Source: Nitratireductor kimnyeongensis (GTDB lineage: Bacteria > Pseudomonadota > Alphaproteobacteria > Rhizobiales > Rhizobiaceae). Taken from it: a DNA stretch of 64,000 nucleotides. The notes under the pieces are model-generated. The model was not told the DNA's origin, ran no database searches, and saw nothing but the letters and a program-made list of their open reading frames with translations. Both the position numbers and the translations under genes were made by a program. The DNA is taken from positions 372,001-436,000 of the forward strand of contig NZ_CP078143.1 of the NCBI RefSeq assembly GCF_019891395.1, written 5' to 3'. This document shows positions 40,195 through 49,585 of this stretch, in pieces (position 1 is the first letter of the stretch; every line of letters begins with the position of its first letter).

Positions 40195-41166
40195 TCAGTT
40201 GTTGAAGGTGTCGAGAACAGCTTTGCCTTCGTCCCCGGCCTTCTCGGCCCATTCGGCGGACATCTCTGCACCTATGACCGCCAGTCCTTCCTTGAGCTCG
40301 GTGCTGGGGGCAGTGACGGTAATCCCGTTGTCCTTCAGAACCTGGGTCTTTTCCATGGTTTCCTTGACGGATGCTTCCCAGCCACGGGTTTCGGCGGAGG
40401 CGGCTGCCGCAAGTACGGCAGCCTGCTGCTCCTGTGGGAGCGCGTCGAACGCGCCTTTGTTGACAAACACCATGTTGCGCGGCAGCCACGCCTGAGCGTC
40501 CGAATAATGCGACAGGAAATCCCAGACCTGGGAGTTCGCGCCGGTGGACGGCGATGTGATCATGGCTTCGACACGCCCGGTGGCGAAGGCCGTTGGCAGA
40601 TCAGGCACCTCGACCTGTGTCGGCAATGCGCCCGCAAGTTGCGCAAGGCGCTCGGTGGCGGCATTATAGGCGCGCATCTTCAGGCCTTTGAGATCACCGA
40701 CCGAAGAGACTTCCTTCTTTGTGTAGATGCCCTGCGGCGGCCACGGGACCGAAAACAGCAACTGAAGCCCCTGCTCCTCGAGCTTGGCAGAAAGCTGGTC
40801 CTTCGACGCGTCATAAAGCTTCTTCGCGTCGTCATAGCTGGTGGCCAGGAAAGGAATGGAATCCACTTCATAGATGGGGTCTTCATTGGAAAGACGCGAG
40901 CCGAGGATTTCGCCAATCTGGGCAAGCCCCTGACGCACGGCATTCTTGATGTCGGGATGCTTGAAGAGCGATCCATTGGAGTGAACCGTGATCTCCAGCC
41001 CGCCACCCGTCGCGGATTTCACATCGTCAGCAAACTGAACGATGTTCTGCGTATGGAAATTGGTATCGCCATAGGGGACAGGCATGTCCCATTTGGTCTG
41101 GGCGGATGCTGTCGTGGCAAAGCCGAGCGCAGCGACGGCCAGTGCAAATTTCATGGAATGATGCAT
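40195..41166 (-). CDS. TRAP transporter periplasmic substrate-binding protein (DctP type)
   Basis: The 323-residue protein has a signal peptide (about 1-24, ending TTASA-Q) and a TRAP-type extracytoplasmic receptor fold: KWDMPVPYGDTNFHTQN..., a central RAYNAATERLAQLAGALPTQVEV segment containing the conserved arginine that binds carboxylates, and ATGRVEAMI. It should bind an organic acid; the divergent oxoprolinase suggests 5-oxoproline or a related cyclic amide, as inference. GGGAG lies 7-8 bases before the ATG at 41166. Confidence 0.92.
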   Translation of the reverse strand: MHHSMKFALAVAALGFATTASAQTKWDMPVPYGDTNFHTQNIVQFADDVKSATGGGLEITVHSNGSLFKHPDIKNAVRQGLAQIGEILGSRLSNEDPIYEVDSIPFLATSYDDAKKLYDASKDQLSAKLEEQGLQLLFSVPWPPQGIYTKKEVSSVGDLKGLKMRAYNAATERLAQLAGALPTQVEVPDLPTAFATGRVEAMITSPSTGANSQVWDFLSHYSDAQAWLPRNMVFVNKGAFDALPQEQQAAVLAAAASAETRGWEASVKETMEKTQVLKDNGITVTAPSTELKEGLAVIGAEMSAEWAEKAGDEGKAVLDTFNN

Positions 41167-41253
41167 ATCAAGTCTCCCATTGTGAAGCGCAATGGAGGCG
41201 TTTCCATGCCTTTCTCATTGCAATGCGAACAACGTGTCACACTCAGAGAATAT

Positions 41254-41270
41254 GTCAATAAATTGTTGAC
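41254..41270. promoter_or_regulatory. Palindrome in the divergent region of the TRAP and oxoprolinase genes
   Basis: GTCAA (41254-41258) and TTGAC (41266-41270) are inverted around seven AT-rich bases. On the minus strand the left half forms TTGACA, and on the plus strand the right half forms TTGACG, so it could combine an operator with divergent -35 elements. No good -10 boxes were found. It lies 88 bp from the TRAP start and 53 bp from the oxoprolinase start. Confidence 0.4.
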
Positions 41271-41322
41271 GTTTTATTCGAGACATGTTTCTCCTGCTCC
41301 GTAGGATAATGCGAAGGAAGCA

Positions 41323-44300
41323 ATGATGACAGAAGGCAAATGGGATTTTTGGATCGACCGCGGCGGTACTTTCACCGACGTCATCGGCCGCGACCCCAAA
41401 GGCGGGCTGCACGCCCGCAAGCTGCTTTCTGAAAATCCGGAAGCCTATGCCGATGCCGGCATTCAAGGCATTCGCGATCATCTTGGTGTCAACAAGGGCG
41501 AAGCCATGCCCTCGCACCTGATCGGCGATGTGAAAATGGGCACGACCGTGGCCACCAATGCGCTTCTGGAGCGCAAGGGCGACCGCGTGGCGCTTCTCAT
41601 CACCAAGGGCTTTCGCGATGCGCTGAAAATCGCCTATCAGGCGCGGCCGGACATCTTCGCGAAGGAAATCATTCTTCCCGAACAACTCTATGAGCGCGTG
41701 ATCGAGGTGCCGGAGCGCCGCCGCGTCGACGGCGCGGTGGAAACGGAACTCGACCTTGCCACCGTGAAGGGCGAGATCGAGGCGGCGAAGGCTGACGGCA
41801 TCGATGCGGTGGCCATCGTCTTCATGCATGCATGGAAGTATCCAGAACATGAGAAAGCGGCTGCAAGCCTTTGCCGCGAATCCGGTTTCTCACAGGTTTC
41901 CGTGAGCCACGAGACCTCGCCGCTGATCAAGCTGGTGGGGCGCGGCGACACCACGGTGGTGGATGCCTATCTCTCGCCCATCCTGTCACGTTATGTGAAC
42001 CGCGTGGCGGCGGAACTGGGCGTCGACGAGAATGGCGAAGGGCCGGGCCTCAAATTCATGATGTCGTCGGGCGGACTGACGGCAGCCGACAAGTTTCAGG
42101 GCAAGGACGCTATCCTTTCAGGGCCCGCTGGGGGCGTGGTCGGCATGGTGGAGACTGCGCGGCTTGCCGGTTTCGACAAGGTGATCGGCTTCGACATGGG
42201 CGGCACCTCGACGGATGTCGCCCATTATGACGGCGACTATGAACGTGCCTTCGACACGGAAGTGGCGGGCGTGCGCATTCGCGCGCCGATGATGCGCATT
42301 CACACCGTGGCCGCCGGGGGTGGCTCGGTGCTGCATTTCGAGGACAACCGGCTCAAGGTCGGTCCGGATTCGGCAGGCGCGAATCCCGGCCCCGCCTGCT
42401 ATCGCCGTGGCGGGCCGCTGGCCGTGACCGATGCCAATGTGATGCTCGGCAAACTTCAGCCTGATTTCTTCCCGGCTATTTTTGGCCCCGAGCAGAACGA
42501 GCCGCTTGATGTGGACGCCGTGCGCGCACGTTTTACCGCGCTTGCCGAAAAGCTCGGCGACGGGCGTCCGGCCGAAGCGGTTGCCGAAGGTTTTGTCACC
42601 ATTGCCGTGGAAAACATGGCCAATGCAGTGAAGAAGATTTCCGTGCAGCGCGGCTATGATGTGACGGGCTATCTGCTGAACTGTTTCGGCGGCGCGGGCG
42701 GCCAGCATGCCTGCCTCGTGGCCGATGCGCTTGGCATGGAGGCAGTGCTGATCCATCCGATGTCGGGCCTGCTTTCGGCGTATGGCATCGGCCTTGCGAC
42801 CGTGTTCGCCTCACGCCAGCAAGCGCTGATGCAGCCATTCTCGGAGAGCGCGCTGGGTGCCATCGAAGCGCTGTCGGAGTCGCTGCGCGAAGAGGTGCGT
42901 GCAGAACTTGCCGATCAGGGCATCACCGGCGACAAGGTGGTCTGGGCGACCAAGCTGGAAATCCGCTACGAGGGCACCGACACCACGCTGCCCATCGCCT
43001 TCGATGGCACGCTTGAGACCGCCAGGGCCGCCTTCGAGGCAGCGCACAAGGCGCAGTTCGGCTTCGTCTATGACGACAAGCCGATGGTGGTGGAAGCCGT
43101 CAGCGTCGAGGGACTGGACGCGGGCGATGGACGCCCGGTGGAGCAGGAGCAGGCGACCAGCGACGCCACGCCCGCCCCCGGCGAGACGCGCGCGATCTTC
43201 TGCGATGGCGCATGGCACGATGCCGGCATCTACCGCCGCGAGACGCTGTCACGCGGCGCGAAGGTCAACGGCCCTGCCCTCATCATCGAGACCAACCAGA
43301 CGGTTGTCGTGGAGCCCGGCTGGCAGGCTGAGATCACCGCGCTCGACCACATTCTGATGCGCCGCGTGGAAAAGAAGGCCCGCATGGCCGCACTCGGCAC
43401 CAAGGCCGATCCGGTGATGCTGGAGGTCTTCAACAACCTGTTCATGTCGATCGCCGAGCAGATGGGCGTGACGCTGCAGAACACCGCCTACTCAGTGAAC
43501 ATCAAGGAGCGGCTCGACTTTTCCTGCGCGGTCTTCGACCAGAATGGCGCGCTGGTGGCCAACGCCCCGCACATGCCGGTGCATCTGGGCTCCATGGACC
43601 GTTCGGTGGAAACCGTCATTCGTCTGAACAAGGGCAATATCCGCCCCGGCGACGTGTTCGCGCTGAACGCGCCCTATAATGGCGGCACGCATCTGCCCGA
43701 CATCACGGTGGTCACGCCCGTGTTCGATGACAGGGGCGAGAACATCCTGTTCTACACCGCCTCGCGCGGCCACCATGCCGATGTCGGCGGCACAGCACCT
43801 GGCTCCATGACGCCGCTGGCGACCACGGTGGATGAGGAAGGCGTTCTGTTTGACAATTTCCGCCTCGTCAAAGACGGCAGGTTCCGCGAAGAGGAGCTGC
43901 ACACGCTTCTGACCGACCACCCCTATCCGGCGCGCAACCCGCACCAGAACATTGCCGATCTGAAGGCGCAGATCGCCGCCAACGAAAAGGGCGTGGCGGA
44001 ATTGCGCAAAATGATCGACCAGTTCGGTCTGGACGTGGTGCAGGCCTATATGGGCCATGTGCAGGACAATGCGGCGGAAGCCGTGCGCCGCGTGCTGGAA
44101 CGCCTGCCGGATGCGTCGGAATATGAATATCCGACCGACACGGGCCAGGTGATCAAGGTGAGGATCACCGTCGACCGCGAAAAGCGCGAGGCAACCGTCG
44201 ACTTCACCGGCACGTCAAACGTTCAGAAGAACAATTTCAACGCGCCCGAACCGGTGACCCGCGCAGCCGTGCTCTATGCCTTCCGCGTGATGGTGGAAGG

Positions 44301-44952
44301 GCAGATCCCGATGAATGCGGGCTGCCTCAGGCCAATCAACATCGTGATCCCGGAAGACTGCATGCTGCGCCCCTCCTATCCGGCGGCGGTCGTGGCCGGC
44401 AATGTGGAGACGTCCCAGCACGTCACCAATGCGCTGTTCGGTGCGATGAAGGCCATCGCCAACAGCCAGGGCACGATGAACAACCTGACCTTCGGCAATG
44501 AAGAGTATCAGTATTACGAGACCATCTGCTCCGGCTCGCCGGCCGGTCGCATGAATGACGGTCGCGGCTTCGATGGCGCGTCGGGCGTGCATGTGCACAT
44601 GACCAATTCGCGCCTGACGGACCCGGAAATCCTTGAATTGCGCTTCCCGGTTCTGCTGGAGGACTTCCACATTCGCGACGGTTCGGGCGGCAAGGGAAAG
44701 TGGCGGGCCGGCGACGGCACTCGCCGCACCATCCGCTTTCTAGAGACGATGGAATGCGCCATCCTCTCCTCCCACCGCACGCAGCCACCGCGCGGCGTGG
44801 AAGGTGGTGGTGATGGCGAGATGGGCAGGACCGAGGTGCGCCGCAGGGACGGTCATGTCGAAACACTGAAGGGCTGCGATCAGACGGTGATCGAGACGGG
44901 TGAAGCGGTAATTGTCACCACGCCCACCGCCGGTGGGTTCGGCAAGGTGTAG
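41323..44952 (+). CDS. 5-oxoprolinase/hydantoinase, fused HyuA-HyuB (ATP-dependent)
   Basis: This family opens 5-oxoproline or hydantoin rings with ATP hydrolysis. The 1209-residue protein fuses the HyuA half (about 1-680) and the HyuB half (about 690-1209). HyuA shows the [18 protein letters not shown] nucleotide-binding start, [28 protein letters not shown] and [15 protein letters not shown]; HyuB shows [17 protein letters not shown] and [11 protein letters not shown]. The fused form is typical of 5-oxoprolinase. It is divergent from the TRAP operon, with 156 bp between starts. AAGGAAG precedes the ATG. 5-Oxoproline, hydantoin and related ring substrates are all possible. Confidence 0.9.
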   Translation: MMTEGKWDFWIDRGGTFTDVIGRDPKGGLHARKLLSENPEAYADAGIQGIRDHLGVNKGEAMPSHLIGDVKMGTTVATNALLERKGDRVALLITKGFRDALKIAYQARPDIFAKEIILPEQLYERVIEVPERRRVDGAVETELDLATVKGEIEAAKADGIDAVAIVFMHAWKYPEHEKAAASLCRESGFSQVSVSHETSPLIKLVGRGDTTVVDAYLSPILSRYVNRVAAELGVDENGEGPGLKFMMSSGGLTAADKFQGKDAILSGPAGGVVGMVETARLAGFDKVIGFDMGGTSTDVAHYDGDYERAFDTEVAGVRIRAPMMRIHTVAAGGGSVLHFEDNRLKVGPDSAGANPGPACYRRGGPLAVTDANVMLGKLQPDFFPAIFGPEQNEPLDVDAVRARFTALAEKLGDGRPAEAVAEGFVTIAVENMANAVKKISVQRGYDVTGYLLNCFGGAGGQHACLVADALGMEAVLIHPMSGLLSAYGIGLATVFASRQQALMQPFSESALGAIEALSESLREEVRAELADQGITGDKVVWATKLEIRYEGTDTTLPIAFDGTLETARAAFEAAHKAQFGFVYDDKPMVVEAVSVEGLDAGDGRPVEQEQATSDATPAPGETRAIFCDGAWHDAGIYRRETLSRGAKVNGPALIIETNQTVVVEPGWQAEITALDHILMRRVEKKARMAALGTKADPVMLEVFNNLFMSIAEQMGVTLQNTAYSVNIKERLDFSCAVFDQNGALVANAPHMPVHLGSMDRSVETVIRLNKGNIRPGDVFALNAPYNGGTHLPDITVVTPVFDDRGENILFYTASRGHHADVGGTAPGSMTPLATTVDEEGVLFDNFRLVKDGRFREEELHTLLTDHPYPARNPHQNIADLKAQIAANEKGVAELRKMIDQFGLDVVQAYMGHVQDNAAEAVRRVLERLPDASEYEYPTDTGQVIKVRITVDREKREATVDFTGTSNVQKNNFNAPEPVTRAAVLYAFRVMVEGQIPMNAGCLRPINIVIPEDCMLRPSYPAAVVAGNVETSQHVTNALFGAMKAIANSQGTMNNLTFGNEEYQYYETICSGSPAGRMNDGRGFDGASGVHVHMTNSRLTDPEILELRFPVLLEDFHIRDGSGGKGKWRAGDGTRRTIRFLETMECAILSSHRTQPPRGVEGGGDGEMGRTEVRRRDGHVETLKGCDQTVIETGEAVIVTTPTAGGFGKV

Positions 44953-45069
44953 AGCGTCCAGGATCAACGGGCGGAAGAAAACACTCTCCGCCGATATTGT
45001 CCTTGGCCCGGTTCGGGTCAAGGGTTCCTGAGCGGGTAACGCGGATCGTAAACGCCGCATTTCACAGCC

Positions 45070-45108
45070 CCGTCACACTCGGTCACTCAGCGTTCACGCG
45101 CCTGTCAT
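45070..45108 (+). promoter_or_regulatory. PHO-box-like array upstream of btaA
   Basis: Four similar 7-mers lie in a row: CCGTCAC (45070), CGGTCAC (45080), CGTTCAC (45091) and CTGTCAT (45102). The spacing is 10, 11 and 11 bp. PhoB boxes are 7-bp repeats of the CTGTCAT type separated by 4 bp, which gives the same 11-bp period. The array ends 44 bp before the btaA start. In rhizobia DGTS synthesis is induced by phosphate limitation through PhoB. Confidence 0.65.
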
Positions 45109-45121
45109 GGAAGCGCAGTAG

Positions 45122-45144
45122 CCCCTCAATAAAAGATTGAGGGG
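45122..45144 (+). promoter_or_regulatory. Hairpin overlapping the btaA ribosome binding site
   Basis: CCCCTCAAT (45122-45130) pairs perfectly with ATTGAGGGG (45136-45144) around AAAAG. The GAGGGGAGAG region that should serve as ribosome binding site is half buried in the right arm; the ATG follows 9 bases later. It could limit btaA translation, or be a terminator remnant. Confidence 0.5.
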
Positions 45145-45152
45145 AGAGACCC

Positions 45153-46397
45153 ATGACAGATCTTTCAGCCGGTACCGGCCTTTCCACCCGCCGCCATCTC
45201 GGCAAGGCGGTCTATCAGAACAGGGCCACCACGCGCGCCGGCCTTTCCGAACGCCTCTTCGCTCTCCTTTTTTCAGGCCTCGTCTATCCGCAGATCTGGG
45301 AAGACCCGGAGGTGGACATGGCGGCCATGGAACTCGACGAAAGCCACCGTGTCGTCACCATCGCCTCGGGTGGCTGCAATGTGCTGGCCTATCTCACCCG
45401 CCAGCCGGCGAAGATTGACGCCGTGGATCTGAACGCTGCGCATGTGGCGCTCAACCGGCTGAAGCTCACCGCTTTCAAGACATTGCCAAGCCATGGCGAT
45501 CTATTGCGGTTTTTCGGCACCACCAACCAGCGTTCCAACACGAAAGCCTATGAGCGTTTCATAGCGCCCGCGCTCGATGCCCAGTCGCGCCGTCATTGGG
45601 AGAAGCGTGGACCGCTCGGCCGCCGCCGCATCGATGCCTTTTCGAAAAATTTCTACCGCAAGGGCCTGCTGGGCTTCTTCATCGCCACCGGACATTCATT
45701 TGCCAAGCTTTATGGCGTCAATCCCGCCGACATCATGAAATCGCGCTCAATCCGTGATCAGCGCATTTTTTTCGAAGAGCAGTTGCGGCCCCTCTTCGAC
45801 CGCAAACTCATCCGATGGGCGACCTCGCGGAAAGCCTCACTCTTCGGCCTTGGCATCCCGCCGGCACAATACGATTCGTTAATCACCGCCGGCGATGGCA
45901 CGATGGCGGAAGTGCTCTCCAGCCGCCTCGAAAAGCTCGCATGTCACTTCCCCCTCAAGGAAAATTACTTCGCCTGGCAGGCCTTCGCGCGCCATTACCC
46001 GACGCAGGGCGAAGCCGCCCTGCCCGCCTATCTGGAACGCCGCAACTTCGAGACAATCCGCGCAGCTGCAGACAACGTGACCGTGCATCACGCCAACCTG
46101 ATGGATGTGCTGGGTAAAAAGCCGGCACAGAGCGTCGACCGCTATGTGTTGCTCGACGCCCAGGACTGGATGAACGATGATCAGCTCAACGCGCTGTGGA
46201 GCGAGATAACCCGCACGGCAGCGCCCGGCGCGCGGGTCATTTTCCGCACAGCCGCAGCACCGAGCCTGCTGACGGGCCGCGTACACGATCACATTCTGAA
46301 CCAGTGGCACTATGAGAAAATCCGCTCGCGCGAACTTTCAGCCAATGATCGCTCGGCGATCTATGGCGGCTTCCACCTCTATGTGAAGGCGGCCTGA
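45153..46397 (+). CDS. btaA: BtaA, SAM:diacylglycerol 3-amino-3-carboxypropyltransferase
   Basis: BtaA moves the aminocarboxypropyl group of S-adenosylmethionine onto diacylglycerol, giving diacylglyceryl-homoserine, the first step to the betaine lipid DGTS. The 414-residue protein belongs to the DUF3419 family: FSGLVYPQIWEDPEVDMAAM near the N-terminus, VVTIASGGCNVLAYL (SAM loop), and YVLLDAQDWMND near the C-terminus. It is followed after 2 bp by btaB, encoding the N-methylation step. A PHO-box-like array lies upstream. Confidence 0.92.
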   Translation: MTDLSAGTGLSTRRHLGKAVYQNRATTRAGLSERLFALLFSGLVYPQIWEDPEVDMAAMELDESHRVVTIASGGCNVLAYLTRQPAKIDAVDLNAAHVALNRLKLTAFKTLPSHGDLLRFFGTTNQRSNTKAYERFIAPALDAQSRRHWEKRGPLGRRRIDAFSKNFYRKGLLGFFIATGHSFAKLYGVNPADIMKSRSIRDQRIFFEEQLRPLFDRKLIRWATSRKASLFGLGIPPAQYDSLITAGDGTMAEVLSSRLEKLACHFPLKENYFAWQAFARHYPTQGEAALPAYLERRNFETIRAAADNVTVHHANLMDVLGKKPAQSVDRYVLLDAQDWMNDDQLNALWSEITRTAAPGARVIFRTAAAPSLLTGRVHDHILNQWHYEKIRSRELSANDRSAIYGGFHLYVKAA

Positions 46398-46399
46398 AA

Positions 46400-47077
46400 A
46401 TGGCCATGCCGCAGGCCGCAGGCCACGCCAGCCTGATGGACGGCGTCTATCGCCGCCAGCGCCATATCTATGATCTGACGCGCAAATATTATCTGCTTGG
46501 GCGCGACGGGCTGATCGGCGGGCTGAACGTGCCGGAAGGCGGCGCGGTACTGGAGCTGGGCTGTGGAACGGGGCGCAATCTGGCGCTCGTATCGGACCAT
46601 TTTCCGAAGGCGCGTCTTTTCGGCCTCGACATCTCGCGGGAGATGCTTTCGACCGCGAGGCGGCGAATGGAGCGCGAGAACATCGACGCCCGACTGGCTG
46701 AGGCCGATGCCTCGTCCTTCGACGCCGAGGCGTTGTTCGGGCAGGCCCGCTTCGAGCGAGTTTTCATTTCCTATGCACTGTCGATGATCCCGCCGTGGCG
46801 CGAGACCATTGCAGCCGGCCTCGACTGCGTTGCGCCGGGCGGCTCGTTGCACATCGTGGATTTCGGCCGGCAGGAACGGCTGCCCGGCTGGTTCCGCTCC
46901 GGCCTTCGGCGCTGGCTGTTAGCGTTCCACGTAATCCCGCGTGATTCACTGCGTGAAGCACTGGAATCGGAATGCGAGAAACGGGGTGCAAGCCTGCGTT
47001 TCGACTCGTCTTTTCGCGGTTACGCCGTGCGGGCGATTGTGGAACTGCCTGCGGTGAATGACACCCGATTGCAGTGA
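46400..47077 (+). CDS. btaB: BtaB, SAM-dependent N-methyltransferase for betaine lipid
   Basis: BtaB adds three methyl groups to diacylglyceryl-homoserine, giving diacylglyceryl-trimethylhomoserine (DGTS). The 225-residue protein is a class I methyltransferase with motif I VLELGCGTGRNLALV, a post-I acidic residue in LFGLDISREML and a C-terminal arm typical of the family. It lies 2 bp after btaA, so the pair is one transcript. The gene ends before a 31-bp inverted repeat pair. Confidence 0.9.
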   Translation: MAMPQAAGHASLMDGVYRRQRHIYDLTRKYYLLGRDGLIGGLNVPEGGAVLELGCGTGRNLALVSDHFPKARLFGLDISREMLSTARRRMERENIDARLAEADASSFDAEALFGQARFERVFISYALSMIPPWRETIAAGLDCVAPGGSLHIVDFGRQERLPGWFRSGLRRWLLAFHVIPRDSLREALESECEKRGASLRFDSSFRGYAVRAIVELPAVNDTRLQ

Positions 47078-47081
47078 AGTT

Positions 47082-47206
47082 GTGCGTGGTTCGACAAGCT
47101 CACCATGAGGGAGGTGGAGCTTCGCGATGAAGACCGGTTCCACGCCCTTGCTCACCAGTTGCGCAGCCAATCCCATCCCTCATGGTGAGCTTGTCGAACC
47201 ACGCAC
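47082..47206. repeat. 31-bp perfect inverted repeats separated by 63 bp
   Basis: The left arm (47082-47112) and right arm (47176-47206) are exact reverse complements over 31 bp, with a core of TTCGACAAGCTCACC on the left arm. The pair lies between converging btaB and the serine hydrolase gene, and folded RNA would be a very long hairpin. This resembles REP/BIME-type interspersed repeats of alphaproteobacteria. It could also act as a two-way transcription barrier. No transposase is nearby. Confidence 0.75.
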
Positions 47207-47215
47207 CACTCCACC

Positions 47216-48613
47216 CTACTCCATCTTCCCCGGAAGTTTCGCCAGAGCCTCGATCAGCGCCTGTGGCTTGTAGCCGAGGCGTGAGGGTGTGAGCCCCATG
47301 CGCACAACCACCATGCGCAGCGAGGGGATGACCGTGATGGTCTGGCCATCATGGCCGAGCATCCAGAATGCATCAGAAGGCAGGTCGAAACCCTCGTCTT
47401 CCGGTACGCCGCGCGGTGTATTGGCGCGCGGGCCGTGCAGCCAGACATGACGGCCATATTCACCTCCCGAAGCTTCGGTGGGGGTCCGCATCCAACGCAC
47501 CCAGCCTTCGGGCAGAATGCGTTCGCCCTTCCACACGCCATCCTGAAGGAGAAGCTGGCCGAACTTCGCCCAGTCACGCGCAGATGCATAAAGGTTTGAG
47601 GACCCGACATAAGTGCCACGCGTATCGGTCTCGAAGACGGCGCTGTCCATGCCGAGCGGACCGAACAGGGCCTCATAGGGCCAGGCCAGCGCATCCTGGG
47701 GCGCGCTGAACGTGTCCTGCCACACACGCGACAGGAGAACGCTCGTGCCGCTCGAATAGTTGAAAACCTCGCCGACCGGGCTTTCAAGCTTCTGGTCAGC
47801 CGCGAAGGCCGGCATGTCCGAGGCGAGATAGAGCATGCGCGTGACATCGCTCACATCGCCATAATCCTCGTTGAAGTAGAGACCGCTCTCCATGGCGAGA
47901 AGATCGGCAACGGTGATCTGCGATCGTTCGTCATCCGCCCATTCGGGGAACAGATTGCTGTCCTCGACAGACAGGCGGCCAGCCTTGACGCGGGTGCCGA
48001 TGAGGACGGCGGTAACGGTTTTGGTCATGGACCAGCCGATCAGGGGCTGCGTGTAATGGGCGACGTCCTCGCCAAAGCGCTCGCCAATGATGCGGCCATC
48101 CTGAACGACGACCACGGCGCGCATGCCGGGGCCGGTGAGCGCGGGATCACCAAGCAGTTTGGCCACCAGCTCATGCCCCTTTACGTCGATGCGCGGGCCA
48201 TCCGGCCACAGATCCGTTCCCTGAGGCGAAGGCTCCTGCCTGTCGAAACGGGCGCCCAGTGCCGCGTCCACATCGCCATCGGCCACGGCGGCGCAGCCGG
48301 TCGCACCGCGATAGACGGCAAGCCCCCCGCCAAAAACACCGAAGAGGCCGGTGTGAACCGTCGCGTCTGACGGCTCGACCCGCACGCGCATGAGCTTCAG
48401 GAGCGGGTGACCCGGCGCCTGAACATCCTGCTCAAGCACGGTCTGCGGGTCGCGGCCCGCTACAAAGACATTCGAGCAGATGATTTTGGCAGCGTAATTA
48501 GAACCAACGCGGATAAGAGCGGGGGGAGCAAGATACAGCCACAAAGCCCCCCCGGTGAGCACGATCAAAATGAGACTGAGGAGCCACTTGAGAAGCCTGA
48601 ACATCAGCCGCAT
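47216..48613 (-). CDS. Serine hydrolase of the beta-lactamase/class C family
   Basis: The 465-residue protein is membrane-anchored by one N-terminal segment (about 10-30) with the catalytic domain outside. The SxxK motif is S195-M-T-K198 (GWSMTKTV), and YSSGTSVLL provides the Y-x-S/N element; HDGQTITV near the C-terminus corresponds to the third motif. These proteins act as esterases, peptidases or transpeptidase-like enzymes; resistance to beta-lactams should not be assumed. ATG at 48613 has GGAAGTG upstream and is preferred to a GTG two codons earlier. Confidence 0.82.
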   Translation of the reverse strand: MRLMFRLLKWLLSLILIVLTGGALWLYLAPPALIRVGSNYAAKIICSNVFVAGRDPQTVLEQDVQAPGHPLLKLMRVRVEPSDATVHTGLFGVFGGGLAVYRGATGCAAVADGDVDAALGARFDRQEPSPQGTDLWPDGPRIDVKGHELVAKLLGDPALTGPGMRAVVVVQDGRIIGERFGEDVAHYTQPLIGWSMTKTVTAVLIGTRVKAGRLSVEDSNLFPEWADDERSQITVADLLAMESGLYFNEDYGDVSDVTRMLYLASDMPAFAADQKLESPVGEVFNYSSGTSVLLSRVWQDTFSAPQDALAWPYEALFGPLGMDSAVFETDTRGTYVGSSNLYASARDWAKFGQLLLQDGVWKGERILPEGWVRWMRTPTEASGGEYGRHVWLHGPRANTPRGVPEDEGFDLPSDAFWMLGHDGQTITVIPSLRMVVVRMGLTPSRLGYKPQALIEALAKLPGKME

Positions 48614-48741
48614 TCGCACTTCCAGTTCTTGATTTCGCCTCGCTGCCGGGCCTGCCGTGGTGACTGGGCTGTCATCTTCGCCTATTCCTGTGAGCGACGC
48701 TCAATTTCGCTGATTCGCATCCGGGGGAGCCTCTGCACATC

Positions 48742-49542
48742 ATGCGTCGTTTGATCATGGCCAGTCTATCCGTCTTGCTCGTCGGCTGCTCCACGGTCGA
48801 CTATGATTTTTCCGATATTGCTCCCAAGGTGCAAACACCCGCTTCAACCAGCCATGGCCTGCGGTTTGGCGACACCGACCCGCATGAATGGAAAGGTCGG
48901 GCGCCCTGGCACTATGCGATCCATGGCACTGATGTGGCCAAATATCAGGCTGAAATTGATTGGAATAAGGTCGCGCGCAACAACATCTCTTTCGCTTTTA
49001 TCAAAGCGACAGAAGGCGGCGACCGGGTGGATGACTTTTTCACGCGCAACTGGCGCGAGGCCAAGGCCGCCGGTGTTCCTCGCGGCGCCTATCACTTCTT
49101 CTACTTCTGCCGGCCGGCCATCGAACAAGCCCGCTGGTTTATCCGCAACGTGCCGCGGGATGCCTCAGCACTCCCACCCGTGCTCGACATGGAGTGGAAC
49201 CCTTTCTCGCCAACCTGCACGACCCGCCCGCCAGCGGAGAAAGTGCGCGCAGAGATGCGGATTTTCCTCGATACGGTGGAACGGCATTACGGCAAGCGAC
49301 CCATTATCTACACATCGATCGATTTCTTTGACGACAACGGTCTCAGCCGTTTCAAAGGCTATCCCTTCTGGTTACGCTCGGTGGCCGGACACCCGGACGA
49401 CAAATATGGAAACCATCCATGGGTCTTCTGGCAATACACCGGTACCGGTGTCATTCCCGGCATAGAGGGTAAAGCCGACATCAACGTGTTTAACGGCAAT
49501 GCGACAGCCTGGAAAAACTGGCTGAAGGCCAACGCCAGATGA
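48742..49542 (+). CDS. GH25 family lysozyme-like lipoprotein
   Basis: GH25 enzymes hydrolyse peptidoglycan between MurNAc and GlcNAc. The 266-residue protein has a lipoprotein signal with lipobox LLVGC (C16) and a GH25 domain from about 57 to 260. The catalytic residues fit D64 (HGTDVAKYQ), D149 and E151 (VLDMEWN). A lipid-anchored form is expected in the outer or inner membrane. It is divergent from the serine hydrolase gene and is followed 43 bp later by another murein hydrolase. Confidence 0.9.
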   Translation: MRRLIMASLSVLLVGCSTVDYDFSDIAPKVQTPASTSHGLRFGDTDPHEWKGRAPWHYAIHGTDVAKYQAEIDWNKVARNNISFAFIKATEGGDRVDDFFTRNWREAKAAGVPRGAYHFFYFCRPAIEQARWFIRNVPRDASALPPVLDMEWNPFSPTCTTRPPAEKVRAEMRIFLDTVERHYGKRPIIYTSIDFFDDNGLSRFKGYPFWLRSVAGHPDDKYGNHPWVFWQYTGTGVIPGIEGKADINVFNGNATAWKNWLKANAR

Positions 49543-49585
49543 CAACACGAAGCGCCCACGGCGTGCGTTTCCAAGGAGAGTAGAC

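Noticed and set aside
47216..48613. Beta-lactam resistance gene
   Set aside because: The SxxK motif alone is shared by many esterases and peptidases; the large insertions and membrane anchor do not match a known resistance beta-lactamase.
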